DNA of 33,549 nucleotides from Candidatus Colwelliibacteriota bacterium (GTDB taxonomy: Bacteria > Patescibacteriota > Minisyncoccia > UBA6257 > Colwellbacteraceae). The translations under genes were made by a program, and so were the position numbers. This document shows positions 11,070 to 19,915 of this stretch, one piece after another (within the stretch, counting starts at the first letter, position 1; each line of letters opens with the position of its first letter). The stretch covers positions 1 through 33,549 of the forward strand of contig JAUYKE010000003.1 of assembly GCA_030700125.1 (NCBI GenBank), given 5' to 3'. A model generated the notes under the pieces. That model made no database searches. It was not told where the DNA came from and saw nothing but the letters and a program-made list of their open reading frames with translations.

Positions 11070-11623
11070 TGGATCAGCAGATTTTTTCCTGGCTCTATAA
11101 CTTAGCCGATAAAAACCAGCTCCTTGACTGGTTTTTAGTATTCCTAGCCGAATATCTCATTTTTATTTTAGCTATTGCTGCCGTAATCCTCATTTTGAAA
11201 GAGAAGAACTGGCGTCGCCGTGCCTATTTCGCCGCCTTGGTCACTATCTCCATCATCTTATCTCGCGGAATTTTTACGGAACTTATCCAGTTTTATTATC
11301 ACCATCCCCGCCCCTTTGTCGCCATGGACTTTGAACCGCTTATTTATCACGCCGCCACTAGTTCTTTCCCCTCCGGCCATATGGCCTTTTTCTCAGTTGT
11401 TTTAGCTGTTTGGTTAATTAATCGGCGAGCCGGAGTTTGGTTCTTTGTGGGCAGCATCCTAATCGGTCTAGGTCGGGTGGCAGTGGGCGTCCACTGGCCA
11501 AGCGATATTTTAGGAGGAATATTGGTCGGCGCCTTGAGTTTTTTTATTACTTACTATTTATTAAAACTAAAAGGTTTTACTTTAGATGGAAAACAAGCCA
11601 GTTATCAAAATCAAAAATCTTAA
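11069..11623 (+). CDS. PAP2-family phosphatase (undecaprenyl-diphosphatase-like)
   Basis: HPRPF, SSFPSGHMAF and GRVAVGVHWPSDILGG motifs; TGATG overlap with rpsR stop. Confidence 0.9.
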   Translation: MDQQIFSWLYNLADKNQLLDWFLVFLAEYLIFILAIAAVILILKEKNWRRRAYFAALVTISIILSRGIFTELIQFYYHHPRPFVAMDFEPLIYHAATSSFPSGHMAFFSVVLAVWLINRRAGVWFFVGSILIGLGRVAVGVHWPSDILGGILVGALSFFITYYLLKLKGFTLDGKQASYQNQKS

Positions 11624-12326
11624 TAAGGTTTACGCTAACGGTTTTCAGGCGCTCCAAAACATTGATCTTAGCATTCATAAAGGTGAGATTTTTGGTCTTT
11701 TAGGGCCAAATGGTGCCGGCAAGACCACTCTCATTAATATTATCGCCGGCCTCACTCGAAAGACTTCAGGCGAGGTTTCGGTTTTAGGGCGGGATGTTGA
11801 GAAAGATTACCGCTTTACTCGTTCTAAGATTGGCCTTGTCCAGCAAGAACTCAATAACGACCCTTTCTTTAAAGTTCGGGAAATAGTTAGGCTGCAGGCC
11901 GGCTATTTCGGCGTTCCCAATCCTGACGATCAAGTGGAGGATATCTTGAAAAAGGTGAGTTTGTGGGAAAAGCGCAATCAAGGCGGACGAACCCTTTCCG
12001 GAGGCATGAAGCGGCGGGTGATGATCGCCAAGGCTTTAGTTCACAATCCGAAAATTATTTTTTTGGACGAGCCGACCGCCGGGGTGGATGTGGAGCTTCG
12101 CGCCAATCTCTGGAATCTGGTGAAATCTCTCCGCGACCAGGGTAAAACGATTATTCTCACCACTCATTATTTGGAAGAGGCCGAAGAATTAGCCGATCGG
12201 GTCGCCATCATTAACCATGGCCAGATTGTGCTCGTGGAGAGCAAAAAGGATTTGATAAAACACGGCAGTAAACTGCACGATATTTATCTTGAAGTTGTTC
12301 AAGAAAAGGTGGTAGTAGAAGGATGA
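11586..12326 (+). CDS. ABC transporter ATP-binding protein (YadG/ABC-2 type)
   Basis: Walker A GPNGAGKTT, signature LSGGMKRR, Walker B IIFLDEPTAGVD, H-loop THYLEEAEELADR. Confidence 0.95.
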   Translation: MENKPVIKIKNLNKVYANGFQALQNIDLSIHKGEIFGLLGPNGAGKTTLINIIAGLTRKTSGEVSVLGRDVEKDYRFTRSKIGLVQQELNNDPFFKVREIVRLQAGYFGVPNPDDQVEDILKKVSLWEKRNQGGRTLSGGMKRRVMIAKALVHNPKIIFLDEPTAGVDVELRANLWNLVKSLRDQGKTIILTTHYLEEAEELADRVAIINHGQIVLVESKKDLIKHGSKLHDIYLEVVQEKVVVEG

Positions 12327-12327
12327 A

Positions 12328-12452
12328 CCGGGCAGTGAAAATTCGATCGCTTCGCGGCAAGATACATCATGGTGAAAAAACAATCCTGGAAATACTATAA
12401 AGTGCGCAGAAAGGCCGATTCTTATTTAAATAATCGAACTTCTACTGCCCGG
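12328..12452. mobile_element. MITE-like 125-bp element with ~20-bp terminal inverted repeats
   Basis: Left end ccgggcagtgaaaattcgat vs reverse complement of right end ccgggcagtagaagttcgat (17/20 identical), flanked by TGAA at 12324-12327 and 12453-12456. Confidence 0.7.
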
Positions 12453-13213
12453 TGAACACCATCGGTTTAATTACTCTTACCAGAAAGGAGTTAATGCGTT
12501 TTCTCCGCGTCCCTTTCCAGACTCTAGGATCGCCCATCGTTACCACTCTTCTTTATTTCACTGTTTTTGGTCTTTCCGTTGGTCGATTTGTGGGCGAGAT
12601 TGATGGTCTTCCTTACATTCAATTTATTATGCCGGGGCTTGTAATGATGAATTTGATTACCACCGCTTTCGGCGGCATTTCCTCCGGCTTTATGATGGCA
12701 AAGCTTATGAACACCCTTTCAGATATCTTAGTAACGCCCCTATCTCATTTAGAAATTATTCTCGGCTTCACCCTTTCCTCGGTTATAAGAAGCGTTCTCA
12801 CGGCACTTCTTATTTACGCGACTGCCCTCTTTTTCCTGCCTTTTGAGATTCAACATCCCTTTTACCTTCTTACAATTACCATTTTAGTAGCTTTCGTCTT
12901 TTCCTTACTTGGTCTTATCGTCGGTATTTGGGCAGAAAACTTTGAACAAGTAAGCTTCATCCCGACTTTCCTTTTAATGCCATTAAGTTTCCTAGGAGGT
13001 ATTTTTTATTCAATCAAAATGCTGCCGCCCCTATTCCAGCAGATCTCTCATTTCAATCCCTTGCTTTATATGATTAGCGGTATGCGTTACGGCTTCTATG
13101 GCGTAAGCGACGTGAACCCTTGGGCCGCTTTGGGCTTCCTTGCTCTTCTTACAGCCGCCCTAACAATCTTCACCGTCTATCTTTTCTCGATTGGCTATAA
13201 GATTAGAACGTAG
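12452..13213 (+). CDS. ABC-2 type transporter permease (YadH-like)
   Basis: QFIMPGLVMMNLITTAFGG, PTFLLMPLSFLGGIFYSIKMLPP, HFNPLLYMISGMRYGFYGVSDV; GTG start formed at the MITE right edge. Confidence 0.93.
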   Translation: MNTIGLITLTRKELMRFLRVPFQTLGSPIVTTLLYFTVFGLSVGRFVGEIDGLPYIQFIMPGLVMMNLITTAFGGISSGFMMAKLMNTLSDILVTPLSHLEIILGFTLSSVIRSVLTALLIYATALFFLPFEIQHPFYLLTITILVAFVFSLLGLIVGIWAENFEQVSFIPTFLLMPLSFLGGIFYSIKMLPPLFQQISHFNPLLYMISGMRYGFYGVSDVNPWAALGFLALLTAALTIFTVYLFSIGYKIRT

Positions 13214-13297
13214 TGCCCAGGGAGAGACTCGAACTCTCACATCCTTGCGGATACAGGATTTTGAGTCCTGCGCGTCTACCAGTTCCGCCACCTGGGC
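13214..13297 (-). tRNA. tRNA-Leu(CAA)
   Basis: Reverse complement gcccaggtggcggaactggtagacgcgcaggaCTCAAAAtcctg...ggttcgagtctctccctgggca; acceptor gcccagg/cctgggc; no encoded CCA. Confidence 0.93.
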
Positions 13298-13344
13298 TTC
13301 CGTTGAGTTTAGATAAATCCAAGTGTATTGTGAAGAGGAACCAA

Positions 13345-14148
13345 ATGGCTCGGGTAATTGCAGTTTGCAACCAGAAAGGGGGAGTGGGAAAGACTACCAC
13401 CAGTGTTAATCTGTCAGCTTATTTAGCTGCCCTTGGTCGGCGCGCGCTTCTTATTGATTTTGACCCCCAAGCTAATGCCACTTCAGCCCTTACTTACGAG
13501 CGAAATTTCCCCAAAAATATTTACCACGGTATTTTAAACCATTCTCATTACGAGGAGCTGGTTAGGCCAAGCGCCATTCTAAATTATCACTTTATTCCCT
13601 CCTCGCCCGATCTCTCCGGAGCCATTATTGAGTTGGTTAACCTGCCGGAGCGCGAATATTACTTGCGTAAATTTATTAACGAACTCCGACATCATTATGA
13701 TTATATTCTTATCGATTTGCCCCCCTCGCTTAGTCTCCTTACTGTAAACGGCTTAGTGGCTGCCGACGAAGTTTTAATTCCGGTTCAGGCCGAATATTAT
13801 GGCCTCGAAGGATTGGGCCAACTTCTCCAGACCATTCACCTCATTCGCGAGAATCTTAGACACCCATTATCCATTACCGGCGCCGTCATCACGCTTTATG
13901 ACAAGAGGGAGCGTCTCTCTCGTGATGTTAATAAAAATCTTCGGCGCCACTTTCCGCACCGAGTATTTAAAGTCGAGGTTCCCCGTTCAGTGGCTTTGGC
14001 TGAAGCCCCCAGCTATAGCAGGCCAATTATTCTTTATCAACCGTACTCTCCAGGCGCCTTGGCCTACCGTCGTTTGGCGCAAGAGTTGATTGAGCTCGAA
14101 TCTCAATATCAGATTCCAACTAGAGAGTTGGGCAATTTCAATGCCTAA
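13345..14148 (+). CDS. parA: ParA/Soj family chromosome-partitioning ATPase
   Basis: MARVIAVCNQKGGVGKTTTSVNLSAYLA, LIDFDPQANATSAL, YILIDLPPSLSLLTVN. ORF extended upstream to 13213 only across the antisense tRNA. Confidence 0.95.
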   Translation: MARVIAVCNQKGGVGKTTTSVNLSAYLAALGRRALLIDFDPQANATSALTYERNFPKNIYHGILNHSHYEELVRPSAILNYHFIPSSPDLSGAIIELVNLPEREYYLRKFINELRHHYDYILIDLPPSLSLLTVNGLVAADEVLIPVQAEYYGLEGLGQLLQTIHLIRENLRHPLSITGAVITLYDKRERLSRDVNKNLRRHFPHRVFKVEVPRSVALAEAPSYSRPIILYQPYSPGALAYRRLAQELIELESQYQIPTRELGNFNA

Positions 14149-14698
14149 AATCAAATCGCTGCCGCTTACATATTTTGGCAATCCGATACTAAGAAGGAAA
14201 GCCAGGAAAGTTAAAATTAGTGAAATAAAAAAAGCCGGTTTTCAGAGGCTTATCAAACAAATGGTCCTCACTACAAGGAAGGAATCTGGAGTAGGCTTGG
14301 CTGCTCCGCAGATTGGGAGATCCATTCAGCTTGCAGTCATTGAAATCAAGAAAACTAAAATCAGGCCCCAAATCACACCTTTAAAATTAACCGTCATTAT
14401 AAATCCCCAGATAATTCATTATTCAAGAGTAAGAATTCATGATTGGGAGGGGTGCTTAAGTTTTCCCGCAGTGAGAGGACTGGTACCAAGAAACAAATTA
14501 ATAAAAGTAAAATATCTAAACGAGCTAGGAAAGAAGCAAACTTTAGATCTAAAAGATTTTCAAGCGAGAGTTTTTCAGCACGAAATAGATCATCTAAACG
14601 GAATATTATTTATAGATAGAGTGAAAGATGTGAGAACACTTATGACACTGGGGGAATTTGAGCAACGCATTCTAAGGAAGGGTTTAAAAAGTAAGTAG
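14141..14698 (+). CDS. def: Peptide deformylase
   Basis: GVGLAAPQIG, WEGCLSFP, FQHEIDHLNGILFIDR motifs; ATG at 14141. Confidence 0.95.
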   Translation: MPKIKSLPLTYFGNPILRRKARKVKISEIKKAGFQRLIKQMVLTTRKESGVGLAAPQIGRSIQLAVIEIKKTKIRPQITPLKLTVIINPQIIHYSRVRIHDWEGCLSFPAVRGLVPRNKLIKVKYLNELGKKQTLDLKDFQARVFQHEIDHLNGILFIDRVKDVRTLMTLGEFEQRILRKGLKSK

Positions 14699-14724
14699 TA
14701 AGAATTTGTAGTAGAATTGAGATA

Positions 14725-15900
14725 ATGACTTTAGGCAGAGGACTAGAATCTCTTATACCACCCCGTGAACCCTTCGACCCTTCAACAAGTTCAGGGTCGC
14801 CCCGAGCAGAGTCGAGGGGCGACAAAGTTCAGGGTGAACCCACCAACGAACCCAAAAACGATTTGGGAAATAATCCTTTATCGGAGAACCAGAGCCAAAT
14901 AGGGGGTGAAGAAATTCAACCGTTGGGAGCAGATACTTCCCGTACGGAACATCCCGCAGGTTCACTGGGCTTGGTTCCCGACCGTAACGTCGGGACCAGT
15001 GAACCGAGGGAGAAGAAAATTTTGCCGCTGGAGCAAAATTATTCTGGTTCCGATAGGGGAGTATCTGCTCCCGAAGAAGCCGCTAAGGGAATTATCTTCC
15101 AAATTGAAACAGACAAAATTAAGCCCAACCCTCACCAACCCCGCCGTGATTTTGACGCGCAAGGATTGCAAGAGCTAGCCAATTCCATTAGAGAATTCGG
15201 CGTCATTCAGCCATTAATAGTCACTAAAAGTGAGAAAGAATCAGAGCGTGGCTGGGACGTAGAGTATGAACTTGTAGCCGGAGAAAGGCGACTAATGGCT
15301 TCTAAAATAGTCGGTCTCCGGAGTGTGCCGGCAATTATAAGGCAGGTTCCGCGAGATTATGAAAAGTTGGAACTTGCCGTTACAGAAAACGTCCAGCGAG
15401 CTAACCTAAACCCGATTGAGTTCGCAAGAGCCGTGGCCCGACTTCAGGAGGAATTTAAATTAACCCAAAGAGAAATCGCCACTCGTCTCGGTAAAAGCCG
15501 CGAAACAGTGGCTAATAGCGTCCGCTTGCTGAGCTTGCCATCGGAGATGCAAGAGGCAGTAGCCAAAGGAACTGTAAGCGAGAGCCAGGCCCGACTTCTG
15601 CTCTCGGTAGATGACGTTGCCCAAAGAGAAAAACTTTTCCAAGAAGTTCTCGTCGGCAGTCTCACCGTAAGAGAAATTAGTTCAAGGGTAAGACAATGGA
15701 AAGGCAGACCAGCCAGGGAGAATGCCAATATTGACCCTGAACTTCTAGCCCTGAAAGAACAGCTGGAAACAGCGCTAGGGGCTCCAGTGGAGCTTAAGCG
15801 TGATGGCGAAGGAGGAAAACTGACAATTAACTTCTATTCCAAAGAAGAGCTTGAAGGAATTCTAGCCAAATTTAAACAAAACGAGAGTCAATTTCTTTAA
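14725..15900 (+). CDS. parB: ParB family partition protein with repeat-derived N-terminal linker
   Basis: MTLGRGLESLIPPR ... IKPNPHQPRRDFDAQGLQELANSIREFGVIQPLIV, AGERRLMASKI, VTENVQRANLNPIEFARA, HTH LTQREIATRLGKSRETVANSVRLLSLP. Confidence 0.95.
   Translation: MTLGRGLESLIPPREPFDPSTSSGSPRAESRGDKVQGEPTNEPKNDLGNNPLSENQSQIGGEEIQPLGADTSRTEHPAGSLGLVPDRNVGTSEPREKKILPLEQNYSGSDRGVSAPEEAAKGIIFQIETDKIKPNPHQPRRDFDAQGLQELANSIREFGVIQPLIVTKSEKESERGWDVEYELVAGERRLMASKIVGLRSVPAIIRQVPRDYEKLELAVTENVQRANLNPIEFARAVARLQEEFKLTQREIATRLGKSRETVANSVRLLSLPSEMQEAVAKGTVSESQARLLLSVDDVAQREKLFQEVLVGSLTVREISSRVRQWKGRPARENANIDPELLALKEQLETALGAPVELKRDGEGGKLTINFYSKEELEGILAKFKQNESQFL
14778..14796. repeat. 19-nt palindromic repeat cccttcaacaagttcaggg inside parB
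   Basis: Exact reverse complement of ccctgaacttgttgaaggg at 28207-28225; followed by second palindrome gtcgcccc...ggggcgac. Confidence 0.8.
14925..15072 (+). repeat. Structured palindromic element, copy E1 (inside parB)
   Basis: Outer stem 14925-14941/15056-15072 (17 pairs, one G-U), 3x3 loop gta/ata, inner stem cggaac/gttccg, hairpin 14952-15011, hairpin aattttgc-CGCTGGA-gcaaaatt. Same architecture as 28154-28302. Confidence 0.8.
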
Positions 15901-17575
15901 TCTCTTTTAGCTCTTTAAGTTTAAGGATAATCTTTAAAATTTTATCTTTATCGCTTGTGTCGCATCTTATCTTGATTAGGTAAAAGTGCCCTCTTCGCCG
16001 CGAGGCGGTGGAATCCATGCTTATAATATTAACGTGAGAACGGGAAAGTATACCCGAGATCTTTTTCATTAAGCCAAATTGATGAGCGGCTGTAATTTTT
16101 AACTCCGTTTGCTTTTTGCGCTTTTCGGATAAGATTCTGCCTTGCAGACCGGATTTTCTTAAAGCTTCTCTAATATGGCCTTTCGCGGTTGCGGTTTTTA
16201 CAAATTCGAGCCAGGAAGAAGATGGTTTTTTGTTTTTCTGGGTAATAATTTCCACGATGTCGCTTGAGTGAAGCTCATAATCCAAAGGAACAATCTTGCC
16301 GTTCACCTTTGCCCCAATGCACTCGTTGCCAATGTCGCTATGAATATGATAAGCAAAATCAACCGGCGTCGCTTCTTGAGGTAAATCGATTACCTCGCCT
16401 TTTGGGGTAATGGCGAAAATCCTGTCCTTCAAAAAATCAATTTTTAGCGAGTCAATAAACTCTTTGGGGTCAGTGAACTGTTTTTGCCAGGCGCGAAGCT
16501 GTTCCACCCAGGCAATTTCCTTATTAGTGGCAAGGGTTGCGAGCCGTCTCGAATAATTTTTTGTTCCCTTGGTTTCAACATAAGCCCAGTGAGCGGCAAT
16601 CCCGTTTTCCACCTCTTGGTGGATTTGTTCGGTTCTGATCTGAAACTCAACAAATTCCCCTTCGGTGCAAATTATTGTGGTGTGAATACTGCGATAACCG
16701 TTGGGTTTCGGCATCGCGATGTAATCCTTAATCCGCCCCGGAACCGGCGGCCAGAGATTGTGAATCACCCCCAGTGCCGCATAGCAATCCTCAATTGTTT
16801 TGACGATAATTCGAAAGGCAACCAGGTCGTGAATTTTATCAATATCCATCTCGTAGCGGAGTAATTTTTTATAGAGACTGGTATAACGTTTGGCTCGAAA
16901 ATCAAGCGCTACAGGCTCAATCCCATTTTCCTTGAGAGCTTTTAGGACCAGCGGCCGGATTTTCATTAAGAAGGCCTCTCGTTTTTCATAACGTCCCTTA
17001 ATGTTTGCAAGAAGCCAGCGATACTCTGTCGGATAAACGTAGGGAAAAGATAAGTCTTCCAATTGACCGCTTAGCTTTTGCATCCCCAACCGGTAGGCAA
17101 GGGGAGCGTAGATTTCCATTGTCTCTAAAGCAATTCTTTTTTGTTTCGTCGGCGGAAGGGCGTTTAATGTCCGCATGTTATGGAGTCGATCAGCCAGTTT
17201 AATCAGGATTACCCGAATGTCCTCCGCCATCGCGAGGATTAGTTTTCTTAGATTCTCAACCTGGGTCTCTACTCCGCGATATTTTACCGTTCCCAATTTT
17301 GTCACCCCCTCCACTAGGCGTTTGATATCTGGACCAAATTCCTGCTCAACGTCTTCGGCGGTGTAGTCCGTATTTTCAATAACGTCATGCAAAAGCCCCG
17401 CCGCGATGGTCGTCTCGTCAAGCTTCCATCTAGCCAACTCCTCGGCTGTCTTCAAACAATGATTAAAATAGGGCTCGCCGCTTTTCCGTTTCTGTCCCGC
17501 ATGCGCTTTTTCGGCAAAAGCATAAGCTCTCTGGACCAAGTCGCTTTTCGACGTGAGAAGTGTAGCCGTCTTCAT
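15872..17575 (-). CDS. RelA/SpoT homolog (RSH) (p)ppGpp enzyme, HD motif variant
   Basis: HD domain (LLHDVIENTDYT, LIKLADRLHNMRTL), synthetase PVPGRIKDYIAMPKPNGYRSIHTT and VEFQIRTEQIHQEVENGIAAHWAY, TGS and C-terminal ACT-like regions. Confidence 0.94.
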   Translation of the reverse strand: MKTATLLTSKSDLVQRAYAFAEKAHAGQKRKSGEPYFNHCLKTAEELARWKLDETTIAAGLLHDVIENTDYTAEDVEQEFGPDIKRLVEGVTKLGTVKYRGVETQVENLRKLILAMAEDIRVILIKLADRLHNMRTLNALPPTKQKRIALETMEIYAPLAYRLGMQKLSGQLEDLSFPYVYPTEYRWLLANIKGRYEKREAFLMKIRPLVLKALKENGIEPVALDFRAKRYTSLYKKLLRYEMDIDKIHDLVAFRIIVKTIEDCYAALGVIHNLWPPVPGRIKDYIAMPKPNGYRSIHTTIICTEGEFVEFQIRTEQIHQEVENGIAAHWAYVETKGTKNYSRRLATLATNKEIAWVEQLRAWQKQFTDPKEFIDSLKIDFLKDRIFAITPKGEVIDLPQEATPVDFAYHIHSDIGNECIGAKVNGKIVPLDYELHSSDIVEIITQKNKKPSSSWLEFVKTATAKGHIREALRKSGLQGRILSEKRKKQTELKITAAHQFGLMKKISGILSRSHVNIISMDSTASRRRGHFYLIKIRCDTSDKDKILKIILKLKELKEIKEIDSRFV

Positions 17576-17576
17576 A

Positions 17577-17665
17577 AATCCTAGAATCTAGTAAGTAGTA
17601 AATAGAAAATAGAAGAAACCGTCAAATCCTTCTAGATTCTACTTCCTACTTTCTATTTTCTAGTT
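17577..17665. repeat. AT-rich TCTAGATTCTA-type intergenic repeat, fold-back arrangement
   Basis: ctagaatctagtaagtagtaaatagaaaatagaag ... cttctagattctacttcctactttctattttctag. Confidence 0.6.
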
Positions 17666-17695
17666 TGTGAGGATTATGATTAGGGCCCTAGCCCG

Positions 17696-19915
17696 TCATG
17701 ACCGACGGTCGGGTCTATGATTAGGACAAGTTTTATCACTGCACCTCTCAGGGATAGTTTTTGTCCCCTCCATCATTAAAGAGCCACAAAGCTCGCAGAT
17801 ATTTCCGGTTGGCTTTGCCTTAATCGCGTATTTGCATTGAGGGTAATTAGAGCAGCTATAAAAAACTCCGTAGCGTCCTCTCTTTTCAACCATCTCTCCT
17901 CCGCCAGCTGGCGGACCGCACTTGGGACACTTCACGCCCGTGCTTGATTTGAGAGCTTCAGCCCCATCTTTCTTAATGTATTTACACTTCGGATAATTAC
18001 TGCAAGAAATAAATTTTCCATATCGTCCTTCCCGCTCTACTAATTTTCCGCCACACTCGGGGCAGGCCTCCCCAGTTTCTTTGGGACCTTCAAGCTCCCG
18101 GCCATCAAACGTTCGCGCGCCGGCGCACTCGGGAAACTTCTTACAGCTCAAGAATTTTCCGGCTCTGCCGAGCTTAATGACCATTCCCGACCCGCAAATA
18201 GGACATTTGAATTCTGGATCTGCCTCCCCTAGATTAGTTGCTTTCTCCAGCTTTTCTTTCGCTTTTACCTCTTTAGAGAACGGTCCGTAAAAGCTTTTAA
18301 GAGTAGCAACATACTCTCTTTTGCCTTGGGCAATTTCATCAAGTTCATCTTCCATCTCGGCAGTAAATGAATCACTAATATACTTAGCAAAGTTTTGCTC
18401 TAGAAAATCGCTCACGACTTCTCCGGTGTCAGTCGGTTTCAGGGATCGGCTGATTTTTTCTACGTATCCGCGGTCAAAGATAGTTTTGATTATCGCGGCA
18501 TAGGTGCTCGGCCTGCCAATTCCTCTTTTTTCCAGCTCTTTCACTAAACCGGCCTCACTATATCTTGGCGGCGGCTCGGTTTGCTTTTTTTCATCGTCTA
18601 ACCGAACGAGGGTAATGATTTCCCTCTCTTTTACGCGGGGGAGCTCAACTTCTTCTCCTCGAGCTTGCGGGTCAGATGCTAGCCATCCCGGAAAGACAAT
18701 AATATTCCCAGTAGTAGAAAAGTCAGGAATGCTTGCCCCGTGGTCCGACGAATCAACGTTGGCCGATATTTTGGTTCTCAAAATTTTGGCTGCTGCCATC
18801 TGCGAAGCGATTGTCCTCTGCCAAATAAGCTCATAAAGTTTTATTTCATCGCTCCTTGCGCCGGCCCCCTTTTTACTGATATCCGTTGGCCGAATGGCTT
18901 CGTGCGCTTCCTGTGCCACTTTACTTTTGGTAGTGTAGCGGCGGGGGAGTAGATATTCTTTACCGAAAGCACTCGCTATCTCTTGGTGAATTTCATGCAC
19001 GGCGTCGGAACTGATATTAAAGCTGTCGGTTCTCATATAACTAATGAGTCCCTGTTCATAAAGCTTTTGGGCAATGACCATCGTTCGAGCGGGAGAGAAT
19101 CCCAAGCGGGAACTCGCCGCTTGTTGAAGAGTCGAGGTAATGAATGGAGGACGAGGATTTCGTTCCGCCTCCGTCTGCTTAACTTCAATTATTCTCCATT
19201 TATTCTCCCTCGCCTCCTTTAAAATCCTCTCCGCTTCTTTTTCGCTCGTCGGCCTCTCTTCGCAAGTTAAAAGCAAAGCATGCCCTTCATCGGTTTTAAA
19301 TTCACCGGCGATCACCCAATAATCCTCTGGCACAAATGCGCGTATTTCCCGCTCCCGCTCAGCAAGGATTCTAAGCGCCGGCGACTGAACTCTTCCGGCA
19401 GATAGCCCATACCTTACTTTCTTCCAAATAAGCTCGCTTAACTCATAGCCAACCAGGCGATCAAGCACTCGGCGCGCTTCCTGCGCCTTTCTCAAATTCT
19501 CGTCAATATCCCGAGGGTTTTTCAGCGCCTCCTCAATTGCTTTCTTGGTAATCTCATGAATTACCAGCCGCTTGATAATCGGTAATTTTACATTTTGATT
19601 TTTAATTTTTGATTTCTCAAGTCCCAAGACTTGAGTGATGTGCCAGGCAATTGCTTCACCTTCGCGGTCAGGGTCAGTAGTTAGTAAAATCTCACTCGCA
19701 TTTTTAGCTGCCCTCTTTAGATCCTCTATAATTTTTTCTTTACCTTTAGCAATCTCATAGTGGGGGATAAATCCGCCGGAGATATCAATCGCTTTTTTAT
19801 TACTCTTTGGCAAGTCACGAACGTGGCCAACGCTTGCGCGGACCTCGTATCCTTTACCTAGGTACTTAGATATGGTTTTAGCTTTTGTAGGACTCTCAAC
19901 GATAATTAATTTCAT
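17696..19915 (-). CDS. topA: DNA topoisomerase I (type IA) with C-terminal zinc ribbons
   Basis: KLIIVESPTKAKTISKYLG, TTDPDREGEAIAWHI, GLISYMRTDS; several C-terminal CPxC...C..C zinc motifs. Confidence 0.97.
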   Translation of the reverse strand: MKLIIVESPTKAKTISKYLGKGYEVRASVGHVRDLPKSNKKAIDISGGFIPHYEIAKGKEKIIEDLKRAAKNASEILLTTDPDREGEAIAWHITQVLGLEKSKIKNQNVKLPIIKRLVIHEITKKAIEEALKNPRDIDENLRKAQEARRVLDRLVGYELSELIWKKVRYGLSAGRVQSPALRILAEREREIRAFVPEDYWVIAGEFKTDEGHALLLTCEERPTSEKEAERILKEARENKWRIIEVKQTEAERNPRPPFITSTLQQAASSRLGFSPARTMVIAQKLYEQGLISYMRTDSFNISSDAVHEIHQEIASAFGKEYLLPRRYTTKSKVAQEAHEAIRPTDISKKGAGARSDEIKLYELIWQRTIASQMAAAKILRTKISANVDSSDHGASIPDFSTTGNIIVFPGWLASDPQARGEEVELPRVKEREIITLVRLDDEKKQTEPPPRYSEAGLVKELEKRGIGRPSTYAAIIKTIFDRGYVEKISRSLKPTDTGEVVSDFLEQNFAKYISDSFTAEMEDELDEIAQGKREYVATLKSFYGPFSKEVKAKEKLEKATNLGEADPEFKCPICGSGMVIKLGRAGKFLSCKKFPECAGARTFDGRELEGPKETGEACPECGGKLVEREGRYGKFISCSNYPKCKYIKKDGAEALKSSTGVKCPKCGPPAGGGEMVEKRGRYGVFYSCSNYPQCKYAIKAKPTGNICELCGSLMMEGTKTIPERCSDKTCPNHRPDRRS

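Noticed and set aside
13213-13344. Extension of parA ORF and minus ORF 13203-13400
   Set aside because: Both are open frames through tRNA-Leu; the ParA N-terminus clearly begins at 13345 (MARVIAVCNQKGGVGKTT).
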